Shown piece after piece: positions 27,282 through 38,426 of a stretch of DNA of 64,000 nt. The notes beneath the pieces are model-generated. The model did not search any database. It had not been told where the DNA came from and was given only the letters and a program-made list of their open reading frames with translations. The position numbers and the translations under genes were made by a program. Each line of letters starts with the position of its first letter. Position 1 is the stretch's first letter. This DNA is from Bibersteinia trehalosi (GTDB lineage: Bacteria > Pseudomonadota > Gammaproteobacteria > Enterobacterales > Pasteurellaceae), in NCBI RefSeq assembly GCF_004346205.1, contig NZ_SMAM01000001.1, forward strand, positions 310,001 to 374,000, read 5' to 3'.

Positions 27282-28001
27282 ATGGCTTGTTTATTTATTA
27301 CTGGAACAGACACTAACGTTGGTAAAACCGTTGTCACGCGAGCACTATTGCAATTACTTTCTCTCTATAATATCCCTATTGTAGGATACAAACCTATTGC
27401 CTGCGGGGGCGATGACTCTTTGCCCAATGAACCTCATCCTGCTGATTATGCCTGCGAAGATAATAGTGATGTGTTAGTCATTCAAAATAGTTGTCCACAC
27501 AATGTGCAATATAAAGAAATCAATAGCTACTCCTTTATTCATTCGAGTACTCCCATCTTTGCAGCATTAGATGCAGTACATAGCATTGCAGTCGATAAAC
27601 TAAATACCGATCTCAAGCGTTTGAGTAAGCGCTATCAAAATGTATTAGTAGAAGGCACTTATGGTTGGCTTACGCCTATTAATAAGGATGTGAGCTTTGC
27701 AGACTGGGTGAAAGAGAACCAAATGCCGGTAGTATTGGTTGTTGGCATCAAAGAAGGTTGTGTAAATCATGCACTGCTTACCGCAGAAGCCATTAAACAA
27801 AAAGGGTTGAATTTGGTCGGATGGGTCGCTAATCGGGTAAATCCAGGATTACGCCATTATGCAGAATTAATTGAATTACTAAGTCAAAAAATAGATGCTC
27901 CGCTGTTAGGCCAACTACCCTATATTTGGCATCCTGAACAAAAGGAGTTAGCGCATTTCATTGAAAATCCAGAGCCGCTATTGCATTATTTCCATAAATA
28001 A
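27282..28001 (+). CDS. bioD2: Dethiobiotin synthetase, BioD2 (YnfK) type
   Basis: A P-loop ATPase that closes the ureido ring of dethiobiotin from DAPA, CO2 and ATP. The 239-aa protein begins FITGTDTNVGKTVVTRALL with the P-loop at 8-15. The stretches VVLVVGIKEGCVNHALLTAEAI and GWVANRVNPGLRHYAEL match E. coli BioD2 (YnfK) closely and are not those of BioD1. No other bio gene is nearby. It lies 141 bases after the Mlc-like regulator and ends at a bidirectional terminator. BioD2 activity in vivo is poorly defined, so biotin synthesis is the family expectation. Confidence 0.88.
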   Translation: MACLFITGTDTNVGKTVVTRALLQLLSLYNIPIVGYKPIACGGDDSLPNEPHPADYACEDNSDVLVIQNSCPHNVQYKEINSYSFIHSSTPIFAALDAVHSIAVDKLNTDLKRLSKRYQNVLVEGTYGWLTPINKDVSFADWVKENQMPVVLVVGIKEGCVNHALLTAEAIKQKGLNLVGWVANRVNPGLRHYAELIELLSQKIDAPLLGQLPYIWHPEQKELAHFIENPEPLLHYFHK

Positions 28002-28025
28002 AAAAGGGCGTTTTGCCCTTTTTTA
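28001..28025. terminator. Bidirectional terminator between bioD2 and yciH
   Basis: AAAAAGGGC (28001-28009), loop GTTTT, GCCCTTTTT (28015-28023). The A and T tracts serve both converging genes. Confidence 0.9.
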
Positions 28026-28029
28026 TTCT

Positions 28030-28341
28030 CTAGCCACCAGCAAACTTTACTGTGAAACCTTTCTGCTCTAGCATTTGCTTGAGCTGATCTCGGTTATCGC
28101 CTTGAATCTCAATAATGCCATCTTTCACTGATCCACCACAACCACTACGACGTTTTAATTCTGAAGCTAAGGACATTAATGCTTTATCCGCTAAATCCAA
28201 GCCAGTGATGACACAAACCCCTTTTCCTTTTCTACCACTAGTTTGTCGCTGAATTCGCACAATACCATCACCTTTCGGACGAGTGGTTTTCACAACCTCT
28301 GGTTTAATTCTGCCTATTTCTGTTGAATACACTAAACTCAT
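28030..28341 (-). CDS. yciH: SUI1/eIF1-like translation factor YciH
   Basis: A small cytoplasmic protein of the SUI1 family that resembles eukaryotic eIF1 and may affect start-codon fidelity or stress translation. The 103 residues include RPKGDGIVRIQRQTSGRKGKGVC (about 22-44), KRRSGCGGSVKDG and the ending FTVKFAGG, as in E. coli YciH (108 aa). A GTG at 28356 is in frame; the ATG at 28341 is preferred. It follows pyrF by 31 bases, the same order as in E. coli. Confidence 0.93.
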   Translation of the reverse strand: MSLVYSTEIGRIKPEVVKTTRPKGDGIVRIQRQTSGRKGKGVCVITGLDLADKALMSLASELKRRSGCGGSVKDGIIEIQGDNRDQLKQMLEQKGFTVKFAGG

Positions 28342-28372
28342 TTGTAAAATTCTCACTAAAATCTACCGCTTG

Positions 28373-29065
28373 TTAAACGATAGATTGATTAATTGATTTT
28401 AAGACCACAAGGGGATCTGTTGCTTGAGTAATTGGACGACCAATTACAAGATAATCTGCACCAATATCAATCGCTTGTTTTGGTGTCATAACGCGTCGTT
28501 GATCTCCTATGTCGCTACCTGCAGGTCGGATACCAGGGGTGACTAGTTTGAAATCTTTACCACAATGTGTGCGTAACACTTCCACTTCTTGAGGAGAACA
28601 AACTACCCCATCCAAGCCTGCACGTTGGCACAAATGCGCTAACCGAATAACTTGTTCCATGGGAGAGGCATTAATACCAATTTGAAGCAAATCAAGATCT
28701 TCCATGCTAGTTAAAACAGTCACGCCTATCAATAATGGCGCATCTTTGCCGTAAGGCTCAAGAATTTGCTTTGCAGTTTCCATCATTCTTAAACCACCTG
28801 AGGCATGTAAATCGACCATCCATACTCCTAAATCAGCGGCAGAACGTACTGCTCTCGCTACGGTATTAGGAATATCGTGGTATTTTAAATCTAAAAAAAC
28901 ATCAAATTTACGTTCTTGTAATTGCTTGATGAAATTTGTACCTAATGTAGTAAACATCTCTTTGCCGACTTTTAAACGGCAGAGAGAAGGATCAACCTGA
29001 TCAACAAAAGCTAAAGCTTCTTTCTCTGTTTCATAATCAAGCGCTACAATAATTTTGTTTTGCAT
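28373..29065 (-). CDS. pyrF: Orotidine 5'-phosphate decarboxylase
   Basis: Converts OMP to UMP, the last step of UMP synthesis. The 230-aa TIM barrel shows IVALDYET at the N terminus, the catalytic [13 protein letters not shown], and [19 protein letters not shown]. It lies between lapB (14-base gap) and yciH. A perfect uptake signal core (complement of 28365-28373) touches its stop codon. Confidence 0.97.
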   Translation of the reverse strand: MQNKIIVALDYETEKEALAFVDQVDPSLCRLKVGKEMFTTLGTNFIKQLQERKFDVFLDLKYHDIPNTVARAVRSAADLGVWMVDLHASGGLRMMETAKQILEPYGKDAPLLIGVTVLTSMEDLDLLQIGINASPMEQVIRLAHLCQRAGLDGVVCSPQEVEVLRTHCGKDFKLVTPGIRPAGSDIGDQRRVMTPKQAIDIGADYLVIGRPITQATDPLVVLKSINQSIV

Positions 29066-29079
29066 AAAAACTCCTGTTT

Positions 29080-30264
29080 CTAGATTTCATCAATGCTCTG
29101 TAATGGTTTAATACTTTCCCAACGACGACAAGAGGGGCAATGCCACATCAAACGATAACTTTGATAACCACAATTGAGACAACGATAATGAAAGCCTTTT
29201 TGAATACGACTTCCCACCATTTTATATAGCAAAGAAAGATGCTCTTTGCCTCTTCCCTCTTCCGTTTCATGTATTTGATAAAATATAAAACGATGAAATG
29301 TGGTTAAATTAGGATATTGTTTGACTTGTTGATATAACGCAGTTTGCGCAGCCTCTACACCATCTTTTTGTTCAATCAACGCAGCCAGAGCAAGATCAAC
29401 ACTGCTATTATGCTGAATCTGATTCGCTTTAATAAGAAATAGCTCAAAACTTTCTAAATCATCTGTTTGTATATAACATGTTTTTACTTTATCTAGAATT
29501 TCACTAATATAAGAAATATCTTGTGCTAAAATACGTTGATAATTGTTTAGTGCTGCATGATATTCTTCGCGAGCCAGATAAAAATCACCTAATAAAATAG
29601 AAGCTCGAGCACAATTTGGCTGGCAATCAAGCGCTTGGCTTAATATTTGGACAAACTCTTTTTCAGAGTGTTGTAATAAAGCATATTCACAATAAAAATG
29701 AGCCAGTGGTGTTTTATCAGTATCAGGTGATATTTTTAATAATTTCTCAGAGACATTAATCGCTTTACGCCATTCTCTAGTCTTTTGATAAATAACCGAA
29801 AGTTGTTCCAAAGAATTCACCGCAAACTCAGGCTCATCCAGTAAAGCTATATAATAATTCTCAGCCCTATCGTAAAAACCGACCGCCATAAAATCCTTTG
29901 CTAATTGCTGTTTAGCCAGTAATTTCTGTTCAAAAGAATAATTAGGATTGTTTTCTAAGCCTTGATGGATACGTAAAGCCCTATCAACTTCGCCACGTGA
30001 ACGAAATAAATTACCAAGCGTAAGCTCTGCTTCAAATTGGGATTGAGAACTGATTTGATGCTCCGTTTCCTGCTTTTGGAGCATAGAGAGAAATAAATCA
30101 ACAGCTTTATCCTGTTGATTTGATAACAGAAAATTTAACCCTGCAACATAGTCACGGGAAAATTGATTATTAATCGATTCTTGATCCTTTTTCGCGCTTC
30201 TCTGCCCCATATACCAACCATAAAGTGCGGCAACAGGCAATAAAAGGAACAACAGCTCAAGCAT
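29080..30264 (-). CDS. lapB: Lipopolysaccharide assembly protein LapB (YciM)
   Basis: An inner-membrane TPR protein that controls LPS synthesis by presenting LpxC to FtsH. The 394-aa protein (E. coli 389) has one N-terminal membrane helix ([19 protein letters not shown]), then tandem TPR helices over most of its length, and a C-terminal rubredoxin-like zinc ribbon with paired CLNCGYQS and CPSCRRW. It directly abuts lapA (no gap) and precedes pyrF. Confidence 0.96.
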   Translation of the reverse strand: MLELLFLLLPVAALYGWYMGQRSAKKDQESINNQFSRDYVAGLNFLLSNQQDKAVDLFLSMLQKQETEHQISSQSQFEAELTLGNLFRSRGEVDRALRIHQGLENNPNYSFEQKLLAKQQLAKDFMAVGFYDRAENYYIALLDEPEFAVNSLEQLSVIYQKTREWRKAINVSEKLLKISPDTDKTPLAHFYCEYALLQHSEKEFVQILSQALDCQPNCARASILLGDFYLAREEYHAALNNYQRILAQDISYISEILDKVKTCYIQTDDLESFELFLIKANQIQHNSSVDLALAALIEQKDGVEAAQTALYQQVKQYPNLTTFHRFIFYQIHETEEGRGKEHLSLLYKMVGSRIQKGFHYRCLNCGYQSYRLMWHCPSCRRWESIKPLQSIDEI

Positions 30265-30552
30265 TTATTCAGCCTTTGGTAAACTTAACTCACTAATCTG
30301 CTGTGCTTGACGTTTTACTCGACGGTTTAATGCTACGTTCTGTAATTTAACTTTAAGGTAAAAGAAACCGGTAATAATCCAACCTAGAATTAAACCAAAA
30401 CCAAATAAAATTGCAACAAGCGTTGAGAGCCTTAACTCGCTTTTTGCGATAAGATAATTAAATGTAATAATTTGATCGTTATTAACACCGATAGTCACCG
30501 CAACGAGCGCTATAGCTAAAATGATAACGATACCAAGTATATATTTCATCAT
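30265..30552 (-). CDS. lapA: Lipopolysaccharide assembly protein LapA (YciS)
   Basis: A small inner-membrane partner of LapB. The 95 residues contain two hydrophobic helices (about 4-22 and 40-67) and a basic, coiled-coil C-terminal tail (VALNRRVKRQAQQISELS). Size and layout match E. coli LapA (102 aa). The stop abuts the lapB start, indicating translational coupling. Confidence 0.93.
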   Translation of the reverse strand: MMKYILGIVIILAIALVAVTIGVNNDQIITFNYLIAKSELRLSTLVAILFGFGLILGWIITGFFYLKVKLQNVALNRRVKRQAQQISELSLPKAE

Positions 30553-30589
30553 GTACTCCGTTATTACATTACTCGAATATATAGAAATG

Positions 30590-30871
30590 TTACGACAAAT
30601 CTACACGTTCTTTAAGTTCTTTCCCTGCTTTAAAGTGAGGAACATATTTTGAAGATAATTTTACACTATCACCTGTTTTAGGATTACGTCCCACTCGAGA
30701 CTGACGATAGTGCAGTGAAAAGCTACCAAATCCTCTTACTTCAATGCGAGAACCCTTTTCTAGAGCAGCAATCATTTGCTCTAAAATTTCTTTAACGCAT
30801 TCATCAACAGATTTGGATTGAATAGAAGGATTTTTAGCTACTAAATTCTCAATCAATTCTGATTTAGTCAT
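30590..30871 (-). CDS. ihfB: Integration host factor subunit beta
   Basis: DNA-bending architectural protein working as a heterodimer with IhfA. The 93-aa protein shows the HU/IHF fold: [23 protein letters not shown] and the DNA-arm segment [12 protein letters not shown] with the intercalating proline. In E. coli ihfB also follows rpsA. Here it is joined directly to lapA (37-base gap), so two loci that are separate in E. coli lie on one strand in series. Confidence 0.97.
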   Translation of the reverse strand: MTKSELIENLVAKNPSIQSKSVDECVKEILEQMIAALEKGSRIEVRGFGSFSLHYRQSRVGRNPKTGDSVKLSSKYVPHFKAGKELKERVDLS

Positions 30872-30893
30872 TATTTCTCCTTAAAACTTATAA

Positions 30894-30923
30894 AAAGCGG
30901 ATACACTTTTGTGTATCCGCTTT
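30894..30923 (-). terminator. Terminator after rpsA
   Basis: AAAGCGGATACAC-(TTTT)-GTGTATCCGCTTT, a 13-pair perfect stem followed by T residues on the minus strand, 12 bases past the rpsA stop. It should separate rpsA from ihfB. Confidence 0.9.
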
Positions 30924-30934
30924 AGAAAGGTTAA

Positions 30935-32581
30935 TTATTCGCCTTTTGCTGCTTTGAAAGCTTCTGCAAATGCGTTTGGCATAACCACTTCTTCTTTATT
31001 CACTTGAGCAATCGCAGCTGACTCTTCTGCTTGATCTTTTGCGCGTACAGATAAGTGAACAATGCGAGATTTGCGATCAACACCAGTGTATTTCGCTTCA
31101 ACTGTATCGTTTACTGCAACTTCTTCAGTTAAATCAGCGGCACGGATAAATCCTTCAACGCCTTCGATTAATTCAACTTTAGCACCTTTTGCATCAACTT
31201 CTACAACTTTAGCTGAAACGATTTCACCTTTTTTGGTGCTATCAACAAAGTTTGTGAAAGGATCAGACTCTAATTGTTTGATACCTAAAGAGATACGCTC
31301 TTTAACTGCATCTACTTGTAAAACAACCGCTTCTACTTCATCACCTTTTTTGTAGTTACGTACAGCTTCTTCACCTGCAACATTCCAAGAAATGTCAGAT
31401 AAGTGAACAAGACCATCAATACCACCTTCTAAGCCGATAAAGATACCGAAATCAGTGATAGATTTGATTTTACCTTTCACTTTATCGTTTTTGTTGTGAG
31501 TTTCTGCGAAGTGTTCCCAAGGGTTTGCTTTGCATTGTTTTAAGCCTAAAGAGATACGACGACGCTCTTCATCAACTTCTAACACCATCACTTCAACTAC
31601 ATCACCTACATTAACCACTTTAGATGGGTGGATATTTTTGTTAGTCCAATCCATTTCTGAAACGTGAACTAAGCCTTCAACTCCATCTAAAATCTCAACG
31701 AAACAGCCGTAATCTGTTAAGTTAGTTACTTTACCAGTTAATTTGCTGTTTACTGGGTGATTTTGAGCAATTGCAACCCAAGGATCTTGGCCTAATTGTT
31801 TTAAACCTAGTGATACACGAGTTTTCTCTTTGTCGAATTTCAATACTTTAACTGTTAATTCGTCACCTACATTAACCACTTCACTTGGATGTTTAACACG
31901 TTTCCAAGCCATATCGGTAATGTGTAATAAGCCATCTACACCGCCTAAATCAACGAATGCACCGTACTCAGTTAAGTTTTTAACAGTACCTTTAACTTCA
32001 GAACCTTCAACTAAGTTCGCTAATACTTCTTCGCGATCTGCACTGCTGGTTGATTCAATTACTGCACGACGAGAAACAACGACGTTGTTACGTTTTTGGT
32101 CTAATTTGATTACTTTAAGTTCTAAAGTTTGACCTTCTAGGTTCACTTCGCTGCGAACTGGGCGAGTATCAACTAAAGAACCTGGTAAGAATGCGCGAAC
32201 ACCGTTTAATTCAACAGTGAAACCACCTTTCACTTTACCGTTAACATAACCAGTTACAGTAGCTTGCTCTTCGAATGCTTTCTCTAAAGCAGCCCAAGAT
32301 TCGTTGCGTTTTGCTTTTTCACGAGAAAGTTTGGTTTCACCGAAACCATCTTCTACTGCATCAAGCGCAACATCAACAACATCACCAACTTGAACCTCAA
32401 GTTCGCCTTGTGCATTGAAGAATTCTTCCGCTGGAATAGCTGATTCAGATTTTAAACCTGCATCAACGAATACAAGACCTTTTTGGATCTTAACAACAGT
32501 ACCTTTAACGATAGAACCTAAACGGGTCTCTTGGCCTTTTAGTGATTCTTCAAACAGTTCAGCAAATGATAATTCAGACAT
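30935..32581 (-). CDS. rpsA: 30S ribosomal protein S1
   Basis: Brings mRNA to the 30S subunit. The 548-aa protein (E. coli 557) carries six S1 OB-fold repeats; the repeat signature ([59 protein letters not shown]) is clear for repeats 3 to 5. The longer frame starts at 32611; the ATG at 32581 ([10 protein letters not shown]) is the conserved start. The 93-base leader holds a GTCTGCTA hairpin and another near 32609, which could serve autoregulation as in E. coli. cmk lies upstream as in enterobacteria. Confidence 0.97.
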   Translation of the reverse strand: MSELSFAELFEESLKGQETRLGSIVKGTVVKIQKGLVFVDAGLKSESAIPAEEFFNAQGELEVQVGDVVDVALDAVEDGFGETKLSREKAKRNESWAALEKAFEEQATVTGYVNGKVKGGFTVELNGVRAFLPGSLVDTRPVRSEVNLEGQTLELKVIKLDQKRNNVVVSRRAVIESTSSADREEVLANLVEGSEVKGTVKNLTEYGAFVDLGGVDGLLHITDMAWKRVKHPSEVVNVGDELTVKVLKFDKEKTRVSLGLKQLGQDPWVAIAQNHPVNSKLTGKVTNLTDYGCFVEILDGVEGLVHVSEMDWTNKNIHPSKVVNVGDVVEVMVLEVDEERRRISLGLKQCKANPWEHFAETHNKNDKVKGKIKSITDFGIFIGLEGGIDGLVHLSDISWNVAGEEAVRNYKKGDEVEAVVLQVDAVKERISLGIKQLESDPFTNFVDSTKKGEIVSAKVVEVDAKGAKVELIEGVEGFIRAADLTEEVAVNDTVEAKYTGVDRKSRIVHLSVRAKDQAEESAAIAQVNKEEVVMPNAFAEAFKAAKGE

Positions 32582-32644
32582 AATTAATCTTCTTAAAAAT
32601 AAAACGTCCACTTAGCATCCATTTAAGTGGGGTTGATAATAACA

Positions 32645-32666
32645 GTCTGCTATTCCATTAGCAGAC
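32645..32666 (-). terminator. Hairpin in the cmk-rpsA spacer
   Basis: GTCTGCTA-N6-TAGCAGAC, an eight-pair stem 8 bases past the cmk stop. The following minus-strand sequence is only moderately T-rich, so this may be a weak terminator or part of the rpsA leader. Confidence 0.4.
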
Positions 32667-32674
32667 AAACGGAT

Positions 32675-33343
32675 TTACAAATTTTTATCGATATACGCTA
32701 ACGCTTGTTGGATAACTTCCTCGATAGATAAATGCGTTGAATCTAAAATTAACGCATCATCAGCCGGAACAAGAGGCGCAACTGGACGATTTCTATCTCG
32801 ATAATCGCGCTCTTTTATCTCGGCTAAAATCTCGTCAAAGTTAGCATTAAATCCCTTTTCTTGCAACTGTTTTACGCGTCTTTTTGTGCGTTCTTCAGCA
32901 CTTGCATCTAAAAAGAATTTAATTTGAGCATCCGGAAACACGATTGTGCCCATATCTCGTCCATCTGCAATTAGCCCTCTTTCTGTACTAAAATCTCGTT
33001 GTCGTTGCAATAATGCTTCTCGCACTTTAGGGAATACGGCAACTTTAGAGGCATTTTGTCCAGCCTCCGCAGTGCGAATTTGGTCTCCGACATTTTCACC
33101 ATCCAAAATCACCTTAATTTCACCCTGCTCAGGCACAAATTTAACATTAAGGTGAAGTGCTAATGTTGCAAGCGCATTCTCATCATCTAAAGAAACTGCT
33201 TGTTTAAGCGCAGCAAGCGCCAAAATTCGATAAATAGCACCAGAGTCTAAAAACTCAAAATTTAATTTTTCTGCTAATGCATGGCATAATGTTCCTTTAC
33301 CTGCACCGCTTGGTCCATCTACTGTAATGACTACATGTTTCAT
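32675..33343 (-). CDS. cmk: Cytidylate kinase
   Basis: Phosphorylates CMP and dCMP with ATP. The 222-aa protein has the P-loop [16 protein letters not shown] (about 8-23), the [15 protein letters not shown] motif, [14 protein letters not shown] and a DYRDRNRP segment. It lies 8 bases after degS and upstream of rpsA, the enterobacterial cmk-rpsA order. Confidence 0.97.
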   Translation of the reverse strand: MKHVVITVDGPSGAGKGTLCHALAEKLNFEFLDSGAIYRILALAALKQAVSLDDENALATLALHLNVKFVPEQGEIKVILDGENVGDQIRTAEAGQNASKVAVFPKVREALLQRQRDFSTERGLIADGRDMGTIVFPDAQIKFFLDASAEERTKRRVKQLQEKGFNANFDEILAEIKERDYRDRNRPVAPLVPADDALILDSTHLSIEEVIQQALAYIDKNL

Positions 33344-33351
33344 TTTAATTC

Positions 33352-34386
33352 CTAATTCGTTTCTGGAAATTCGTCGATTACCACATCAAACTCTAGTAAA
33401 ATACCTTGGCGAAGTACAACTATCTTCGCAAGATCCCCCGGTTTCATGTCTGCAATCATATTCATCATTTTCTCAGGGCTCTCTGCCTCAACATCATTAA
33501 TACTAATAATTAAATCTGCTGTTCTTAAGCCTGCCTTTGCTGCAGGGCCATTCGCCGCTGTTCCTGTAATTAATACACCACTGTTGGAGAGTTGGAAGGT
33601 ACTGGAACTGACACCAATATAACCCCGAATTACACGACCGTTTTGAATAATTTGTTTTAATACCTTATTTGCAATATTGATCGGTATTGAAAAATTCAAC
33701 CCTTCAGCTAATTCTGCACTATTTTTGCCTAAACTTAAGGTATTAATACCTATAAGTTCTCCTGCAGTATTAATCAATGCGCCACCAGAATTCCCTTTGT
33801 TAATGGACGCATCAGTTTGAATAAAATTCTGTCGCATACTATCAGATAATGCATTGCGTCCAATCGCACTCACAATCCCCTGAGTAATACTTTGCCCTAA
33901 GTTCAATGGATTACCAATTGCCAGTACGACATCACCAATTTGAGGCTTTCTTTTCTCATTTTGAGGAATAGTCGGCAAATTATCCGCTTGAATTTTTAAT
34001 ACAGCAAGATCCGTTAATTGGTCAGTCCCGACAACCGCTGCACTATAGATGGCACCAGATTGCAGCGCGACAATAATTTTATCTGCGTTTTCAATTACAT
34101 GCTTGTTAGTTAAAATATACCCAGATGAAGTCATAATGACACCAGAGCCAAGATTATTGATCTCTAGATCTTCATCATTATTCTGCGTTTGAGCTGTTTC
34201 AAAAGCTTGGCTATAAACATTGACAACCGCAGGAGAGGCTACTTTTACTGCACCATTATAACTTTCAATTTTAGATAGTGATGGGAATCGAGCACTATTC
34301 TTATTCACTAAAGGTGCTACATATAGAATGAGTATTGCAGAAAAAAGCCCAAAACCGACCGCTTGTATAATTTTTTTCAATTTCAT
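33352..34386 (-). CDS. degS: Periplasmic serine protease DegS
   Basis: Membrane-anchored protease that senses misfolded porins and cuts RseA to release sigma-E. The 344-aa protein has one N-terminal membrane helix (6-27), a trypsin-like domain with H96 (TNKHVIE), D126 (LTDLAVLK) and S200 (NKGNSGGAL), and one C-terminal PDZ domain. The single PDZ and the membrane anchor distinguish it from DegP/DegQ. It is clustered with cmk, not next to degQ as in E. coli. Confidence 0.93.
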   Translation of the reverse strand: MKLKKIIQAVGFGLFSAILILYVAPLVNKNSARFPSLSKIESYNGAVKVASPAVVNVYSQAFETAQTQNNDEDLEINNLGSGVIMTSSGYILTNKHVIENADKIIVALQSGAIYSAAVVGTDQLTDLAVLKIQADNLPTIPQNEKRKPQIGDVVLAIGNPLNLGQSITQGIVSAIGRNALSDSMRQNFIQTDASINKGNSGGALINTAGELIGINTLSLGKNSAELAEGLNFSIPINIANKVLKQIIQNGRVIRGYIGVSSSTFQLSNSGVLITGTAANGPAAKAGLRTADLIISINDVEAESPEKMMNMIADMKPGDLAKIVVLRQGILLEFDVVIDEFPETN

Positions 34387-34430
34387 AAAAACACAAGGGA
34401 TAACTATAGCTATCCCTTATTTTCAATAAA

Positions 34431-35318
34431 TTATAATGTTTCAGCTAAACGTTTCAGATAGTCTTTGAAATCTTGACCAAATTTATCATGATTTAGGCTA
34501 TATTCAACGAATGCTTCCATATATCCCAGTTTGTCTCCACAGTCAAAGGTTTTTCCTGACATATGAAAAGCTTCTACGCACTGCTGATCAATCAACATAT
34601 CAATCGCATCCGTTAATTGAATCTCATCACCTACGCCAACAGGCGTTTTTGCCAATAAATCCCAAATATCAGCAGAGAAAACATAACGACCAACCACAGC
34701 AAGATTAGATGGCGCTTCATGAACTGGTGGTTTCTCGACAATACGCACAATGGCAGCGGTCTCACCAGCGTTTAACTCAGAACCTGCACAATCAACCACA
34801 CCGTAGCTACTTACATCTTCTTGAGCCACAGGCGCTACCATGATTTGGCTATTTCCTGTTTCTTTAAAACGCTGAATCATTGCTGCTAAATTTTCTCTCG
34901 ACTGATCCGCAGTAAAATCCGCCAATAGCACGTCTGGGAGCACTACAGCAAATGCCTCATTCCCTACTAATGCACGACCACATAAGACAGCATGCCCTAA
35001 ACCTTTTGCTTGACCTTGACGTACATGCATAATAGTCACATCTTTTGGCACAATAGAACGCACTTCTTCAAGCAATTGGCGTTTCACGCGTTTTTCTAGC
35101 ATGGTTTCCAATTCAAATGATGTATCAAAGTGGTTTTCGATAGCATTTTTAGATGAATGTGTGACTAACACAATATCCTTAATACCCGCTGCAACACATT
35201 CATTTACAATATATTGAATAAGCGGTTTATCTGCAATGGTGAGCATCTCTTTTGGAATAGCTTTGGTCGCAGGCAACATACGAGTACCTAAACCAGCTAC
35301 AGGAATAATCACTTTCAT
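34431..35318 (-). CDS. galU: UTP-glucose-1-phosphate uridylyltransferase
   Basis: Makes UDP-glucose for LPS and capsule sugars. The 295-aa protein has the nucleotide-binding [19 protein letters not shown] (8-26), [10 protein letters not shown], and [20 protein letters not shown]. It lies between csrA and degS in a minus-strand run. Confidence 0.96.
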   Translation of the reverse strand: MKVIIPVAGLGTRMLPATKAIPKEMLTIADKPLIQYIVNECVAAGIKDIVLVTHSSKNAIENHFDTSFELETMLEKRVKRQLLEEVRSIVPKDVTIMHVRQGQAKGLGHAVLCGRALVGNEAFAVVLPDVLLADFTADQSRENLAAMIQRFKETGNSQIMVAPVAQEDVSSYGVVDCAGSELNAGETAAIVRIVEKPPVHEAPSNLAVVGRYVFSADIWDLLAKTPVGVGDEIQLTDAIDMLIDQQCVEAFHMSGKTFDCGDKLGYMEAFVEYSLNHDKFGQDFKDYLKRLAETL

Positions 35319-35361
35319 ATAAGTTCCTTTTATATAAGAAATTCAGATAGACATTAAATTT

Positions 35362-35544
35362 CTAAGATTGTTTACATTCTGACGTTGATTTTATCTTTTG
35401 ATAAATTTCCTCACGGTGAACACTCACATCTTTTGGGGCATTAACCCCTAATTTGACTTGTCCACCACGGGTATTTAACACGGTAATTTCAACATTATCA
35501 CCGATTAATAGTTTTTCACCTACTTTTCGGGTTAATATCAGCAT
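35362..35544 (-). CDS. csrA: Carbon storage regulator CsrA
   Basis: A 60-aa RNA-binding homodimer that binds GGA motifs in mRNA leaders to control translation. [16 protein letters not shown] and [19 protein letters not shown] with the RNA-binding Arg/Val-His-Arg region are intact. AAGGAG precedes the ATG. It lies 51 bases after alaS, as in E. coli. Confidence 0.98.
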   Translation of the reverse strand: MLILTRKVGEKLLIGDNVEITVLNTRGGQVKLGVNAPKDVSVHREEIYQKIKSTSECKQS

Positions 35545-35595
35545 ATATTCTCCTTTTATGTGTATGAGGGGAAATGCCCCCTCTAGATTGATTTA

Positions 35596-38223
35596 TTATA
35601 GTTTTGTCGAAATACATTGTTCAGCGATAGCTAGCGCTTGTGGAATATTTTCCACTTGGGCGCCACCTGCCATTGCCATATCTGGGCGACCACCACCCTT
35701 TCCGCCTACTGCTTGTGCCATTAAACCCACCAATTCTCCCGCATTTACTTTTGCGGTCAAATCTTTGGTGACACCCACAATTAAACTTACTTTACCTTCA
35801 CTTTCCGTAGCAAATGCAATCACCGCGGAACCTAATTGGTTTTTCAAATCATCAACCATTGTTCTTAATGCTTTACTATCTACCCCTTCAAGCTTCTGTA
35901 CAACAACATTAACACCATTAATTTGTTTTGCAGATTTTGCCAATTCTCCACCCGCTTGCGCAGCTTGTTTCTCTTTTAATTGCTGTAACTCTTTTTCTGC
36001 TTTTTTGACTTTTTCTTGTAGCTGCTGGATCTTCTCAACCAATGATGTGCTATCTGCTTTTAATAACTCACTAGCTTGGTTAATCACTTGTTGCTGTTGA
36101 TGTAACAATGCAATCGCATTTTCGCCAGTTACCGCTTCCACACGACGCACACCGGCTGCAACTGCACCTTCAGACACAAATTTAAATAAGCCAATATCAC
36201 CCGTTTGTTTTACATGAATACCGCCACATAATTCAATAGAGAATGGCCCCATATCTACAACACGTACGACATCACCATATTTTTCACCAAACAGAGCCAT
36301 AGCCCCTTTCGCTTTTGCTTCTTCAATATCCATTGTTGAAATAGAGACATTCAAGTTTTCACGAATTTTCTGGTTTACAATACGTTCAACTTCTTCTAAA
36401 TCTGATTTAGCAATCGCTTCAGGTTGAGAGAAGTCAAAGCGCAAGCTCTGTTCTGACACCAGTGAACCTTTTTGTGCAACATGATCACCGAGAACTTGGC
36501 GTAAAGCCGCATGCAACAAGTGAGTTGCACTGTGGTTTAACGTAATAGCGTGACGACGTTGCGCATCAACTTGAGCAGAAACCGTATCACCCACACGCAA
36601 TGATCCTGAAGTTAATTGACCAATATGTCCAAATACTTGACCATATTTCTGTGTGTCACTGACTGCAAAATGGCAAAATTCATTTGAAATTAAGCCACTA
36701 TCCCCGACTTGTCCCCCTGATTCACCATAGAATGGCGTACTATCTAGGATAACAACAGCATTTTCACCCGACTGGATATGTTCTACGGCGACCCCATTAC
36801 TAAATAAGCCAACTACTTTTATAGCACTAAGTTCTGCCGTTTCATAACCTTTAAATACTGTTGAGCCTTCAACTTTAATGACATTATTGTAATCTACACC
36901 AAAATTACTGCTTGCTTTTGCACGCTCGCGCTGTGCGGTCATTTCGGCTTCAAAACCAGCTTCATCAATGACAATATCACGCTCACGACACACATCAGCT
37001 GTTAAATCAAGAGGGAAACCGTAAGTATCATAAAGTTTAAATGCTACCTCACCTGATAAGGTTTTGCTTTCAACTTTTGCTAATGCCTCTTCTAATAATG
37101 CTAAACCACGCTCAAGCGTACGTGCAAATTGCTCTTCTTCCGCTTTTAAGGTTTTTTGAATATGAGCTTGCTTCGCTGTCAAAATCTCACCCGCTTTTCC
37201 CATCACTTTTGCCAACACAGGCACTAATTGATAGAAAAATGCTGCCTTCGCACCAAGCAAATTACCATGGCGTACAGCGCGGCGAATAATACGGCGCAAT
37301 ACATAGCCTCGCCCTTCATTTGAAGGCACAACACCATCTGCAATTAAGTAAGAACACGCACGAATATGATCAGCTACAACACGCAATGATTTATTATCTA
37401 AATCACTAACATTCAATAATTCTGCCACCGCCTTAATAAGCGTTTGGAAAATATCAGTTTCATAATTGGAATTCACATGCTGCATTACCGCCGTAATACG
37501 CTCTAATCCCATCCCGGTATCCACTGATGGTTTTGGCAATTTCTCCATTGTGCCATCCGCTAAGCGATTAAATTGCATGAAAACAATATTCCACACTTCA
37601 ATATAGCGATCACCATCTTCTTCTGGTGTACCGGGTAAGCCGCCCCAATATTTATCACCATGATCGTAGAAGATCTCTGTGCAAGGCCCACAAGGCCCAG
37701 TATCTCCCATTGCCCAGAAGTTATCCGAAGCATATGGAGCACCCTTATTATCACCAATTCGAATGATATGATTTTCAGGTACACCAACTTCTTTATGCCA
37801 GATATCATAGGCTTCATCATCCGTTTCATATACCGTGACATAGAGCTTTTCTTTAGGCAAACCTAACCATTGTGGTGAAGTTAAAAATTCCCAACCAAAT
37901 TTGATCGCATCCTGTTTGAAATAGTCTCCAAAACTGAAGTTACCCATCATTTCAAAAAAGGTATGATGGCGCGCAGTATAACCCACATTCTCTAAATCAT
38001 TATGCTTACCACCCGCACGTACACAACGCTGAGCCGTAGTTGCACGAGTATAAGGGCGTTTTTCTAAACCAAGAAATACATCTTTGAACTGGTTCATCCC
38101 CGCATTAGTAAAGAGTAAAGTTGGATCATTTTCTGGAACAAGTGAGCTACTTTCTACAACAGTATGCCCTTTAGAATGGAAAAAATCTAAGAAACTTTGT
38201 CTAATTTCAGAAGTGGTTTTCAT
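35596..38223 (-). CDS. alaS: Alanyl-tRNA synthetase
   Basis: Charges tRNA-Ala. The 875-aa protein (E. coli 876) has the class II catalytic core from [15 protein letters not shown] through motif 2 ([19 protein letters not shown]), the editing domain with [17 protein letters not shown] and [13 protein letters not shown] as zinc-binding sites, and the C-terminal coiled coil and C-Ala domain ([15 protein letters not shown]). Followed by csrA. A paired uptake signal hairpin (38329-38368) lies upstream and separates it from uspA. Confidence 0.98.
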   Translation of the reverse strand: MKTTSEIRQSFLDFFHSKGHTVVESSSLVPENDPTLLFTNAGMNQFKDVFLGLEKRPYTRATTAQRCVRAGGKHNDLENVGYTARHHTFFEMMGNFSFGDYFKQDAIKFGWEFLTSPQWLGLPKEKLYVTVYETDDEAYDIWHKEVGVPENHIIRIGDNKGAPYASDNFWAMGDTGPCGPCTEIFYDHGDKYWGGLPGTPEEDGDRYIEVWNIVFMQFNRLADGTMEKLPKPSVDTGMGLERITAVMQHVNSNYETDIFQTLIKAVAELLNVSDLDNKSLRVVADHIRACSYLIADGVVPSNEGRGYVLRRIIRRAVRHGNLLGAKAAFFYQLVPVLAKVMGKAGEILTAKQAHIQKTLKAEEEQFARTLERGLALLEEALAKVESKTLSGEVAFKLYDTYGFPLDLTADVCRERDIVIDEAGFEAEMTAQRERAKASSNFGVDYNNVIKVEGSTVFKGYETAELSAIKVVGLFSNGVAVEHIQSGENAVVILDSTPFYGESGGQVGDSGLISNEFCHFAVSDTQKYGQVFGHIGQLTSGSLRVGDTVSAQVDAQRRHAITLNHSATHLLHAALRQVLGDHVAQKGSLVSEQSLRFDFSQPEAIAKSDLEEVERIVNQKIRENLNVSISTMDIEEAKAKGAMALFGEKYGDVVRVVDMGPFSIELCGGIHVKQTGDIGLFKFVSEGAVAAGVRRVEAVTGENAIALLHQQQQVINQASELLKADSTSLVEKIQQLQEKVKKAEKELQQLKEKQAAQAGGELAKSAKQINGVNVVVQKLEGVDSKALRTMVDDLKNQLGSAVIAFATESEGKVSLIVGVTKDLTAKVNAGELVGLMAQAVGGKGGGRPDMAMAGGAQVENIPQALAIAEQCISTKL

Positions 38224-38328
38224 TAAAATTACCTTTAATACGTTTTACATCGTTATGCTTAACGGGCGATATTCTACACGTTTTTTAATTAGCTGTATTG
38301 AGGCAATGCAAAATTTCAGGCAAAAATA

Positions 38329-38368
38329 TACCGCTTGTAGCAATAAATTCCTACTGCTACAAGCGGTA
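38329..38368 (-). terminator. Uptake-signal hairpin terminator downstream of uspA
   Basis: TACCGCTTGTAGCA (38329-38342) and TGCTACAAGCGGTA (38355-38368) form a perfect 14-pair stem with a 12-base loop, and each arm contains a full uptake core. On the minus strand the stem is followed by TATTTTTG. It would end the uspA transcript. Confidence 0.85.
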
Positions 38369-38426
38369 CTAGCTTAATCCTAGAGCGTTTAAGCAATAAC
38401 GCATTGAACTAAATTATCAACAGCTC

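Noticed and set aside
35453-36100. 215-codon open frame on the plus strand, opposite csrA and the end of alaS
   Set aside because: It lies wholly antisense to two clearly identified genes, has Ser/Thr/Pro-rich composition typical of antisense shadow and no family resemblance.
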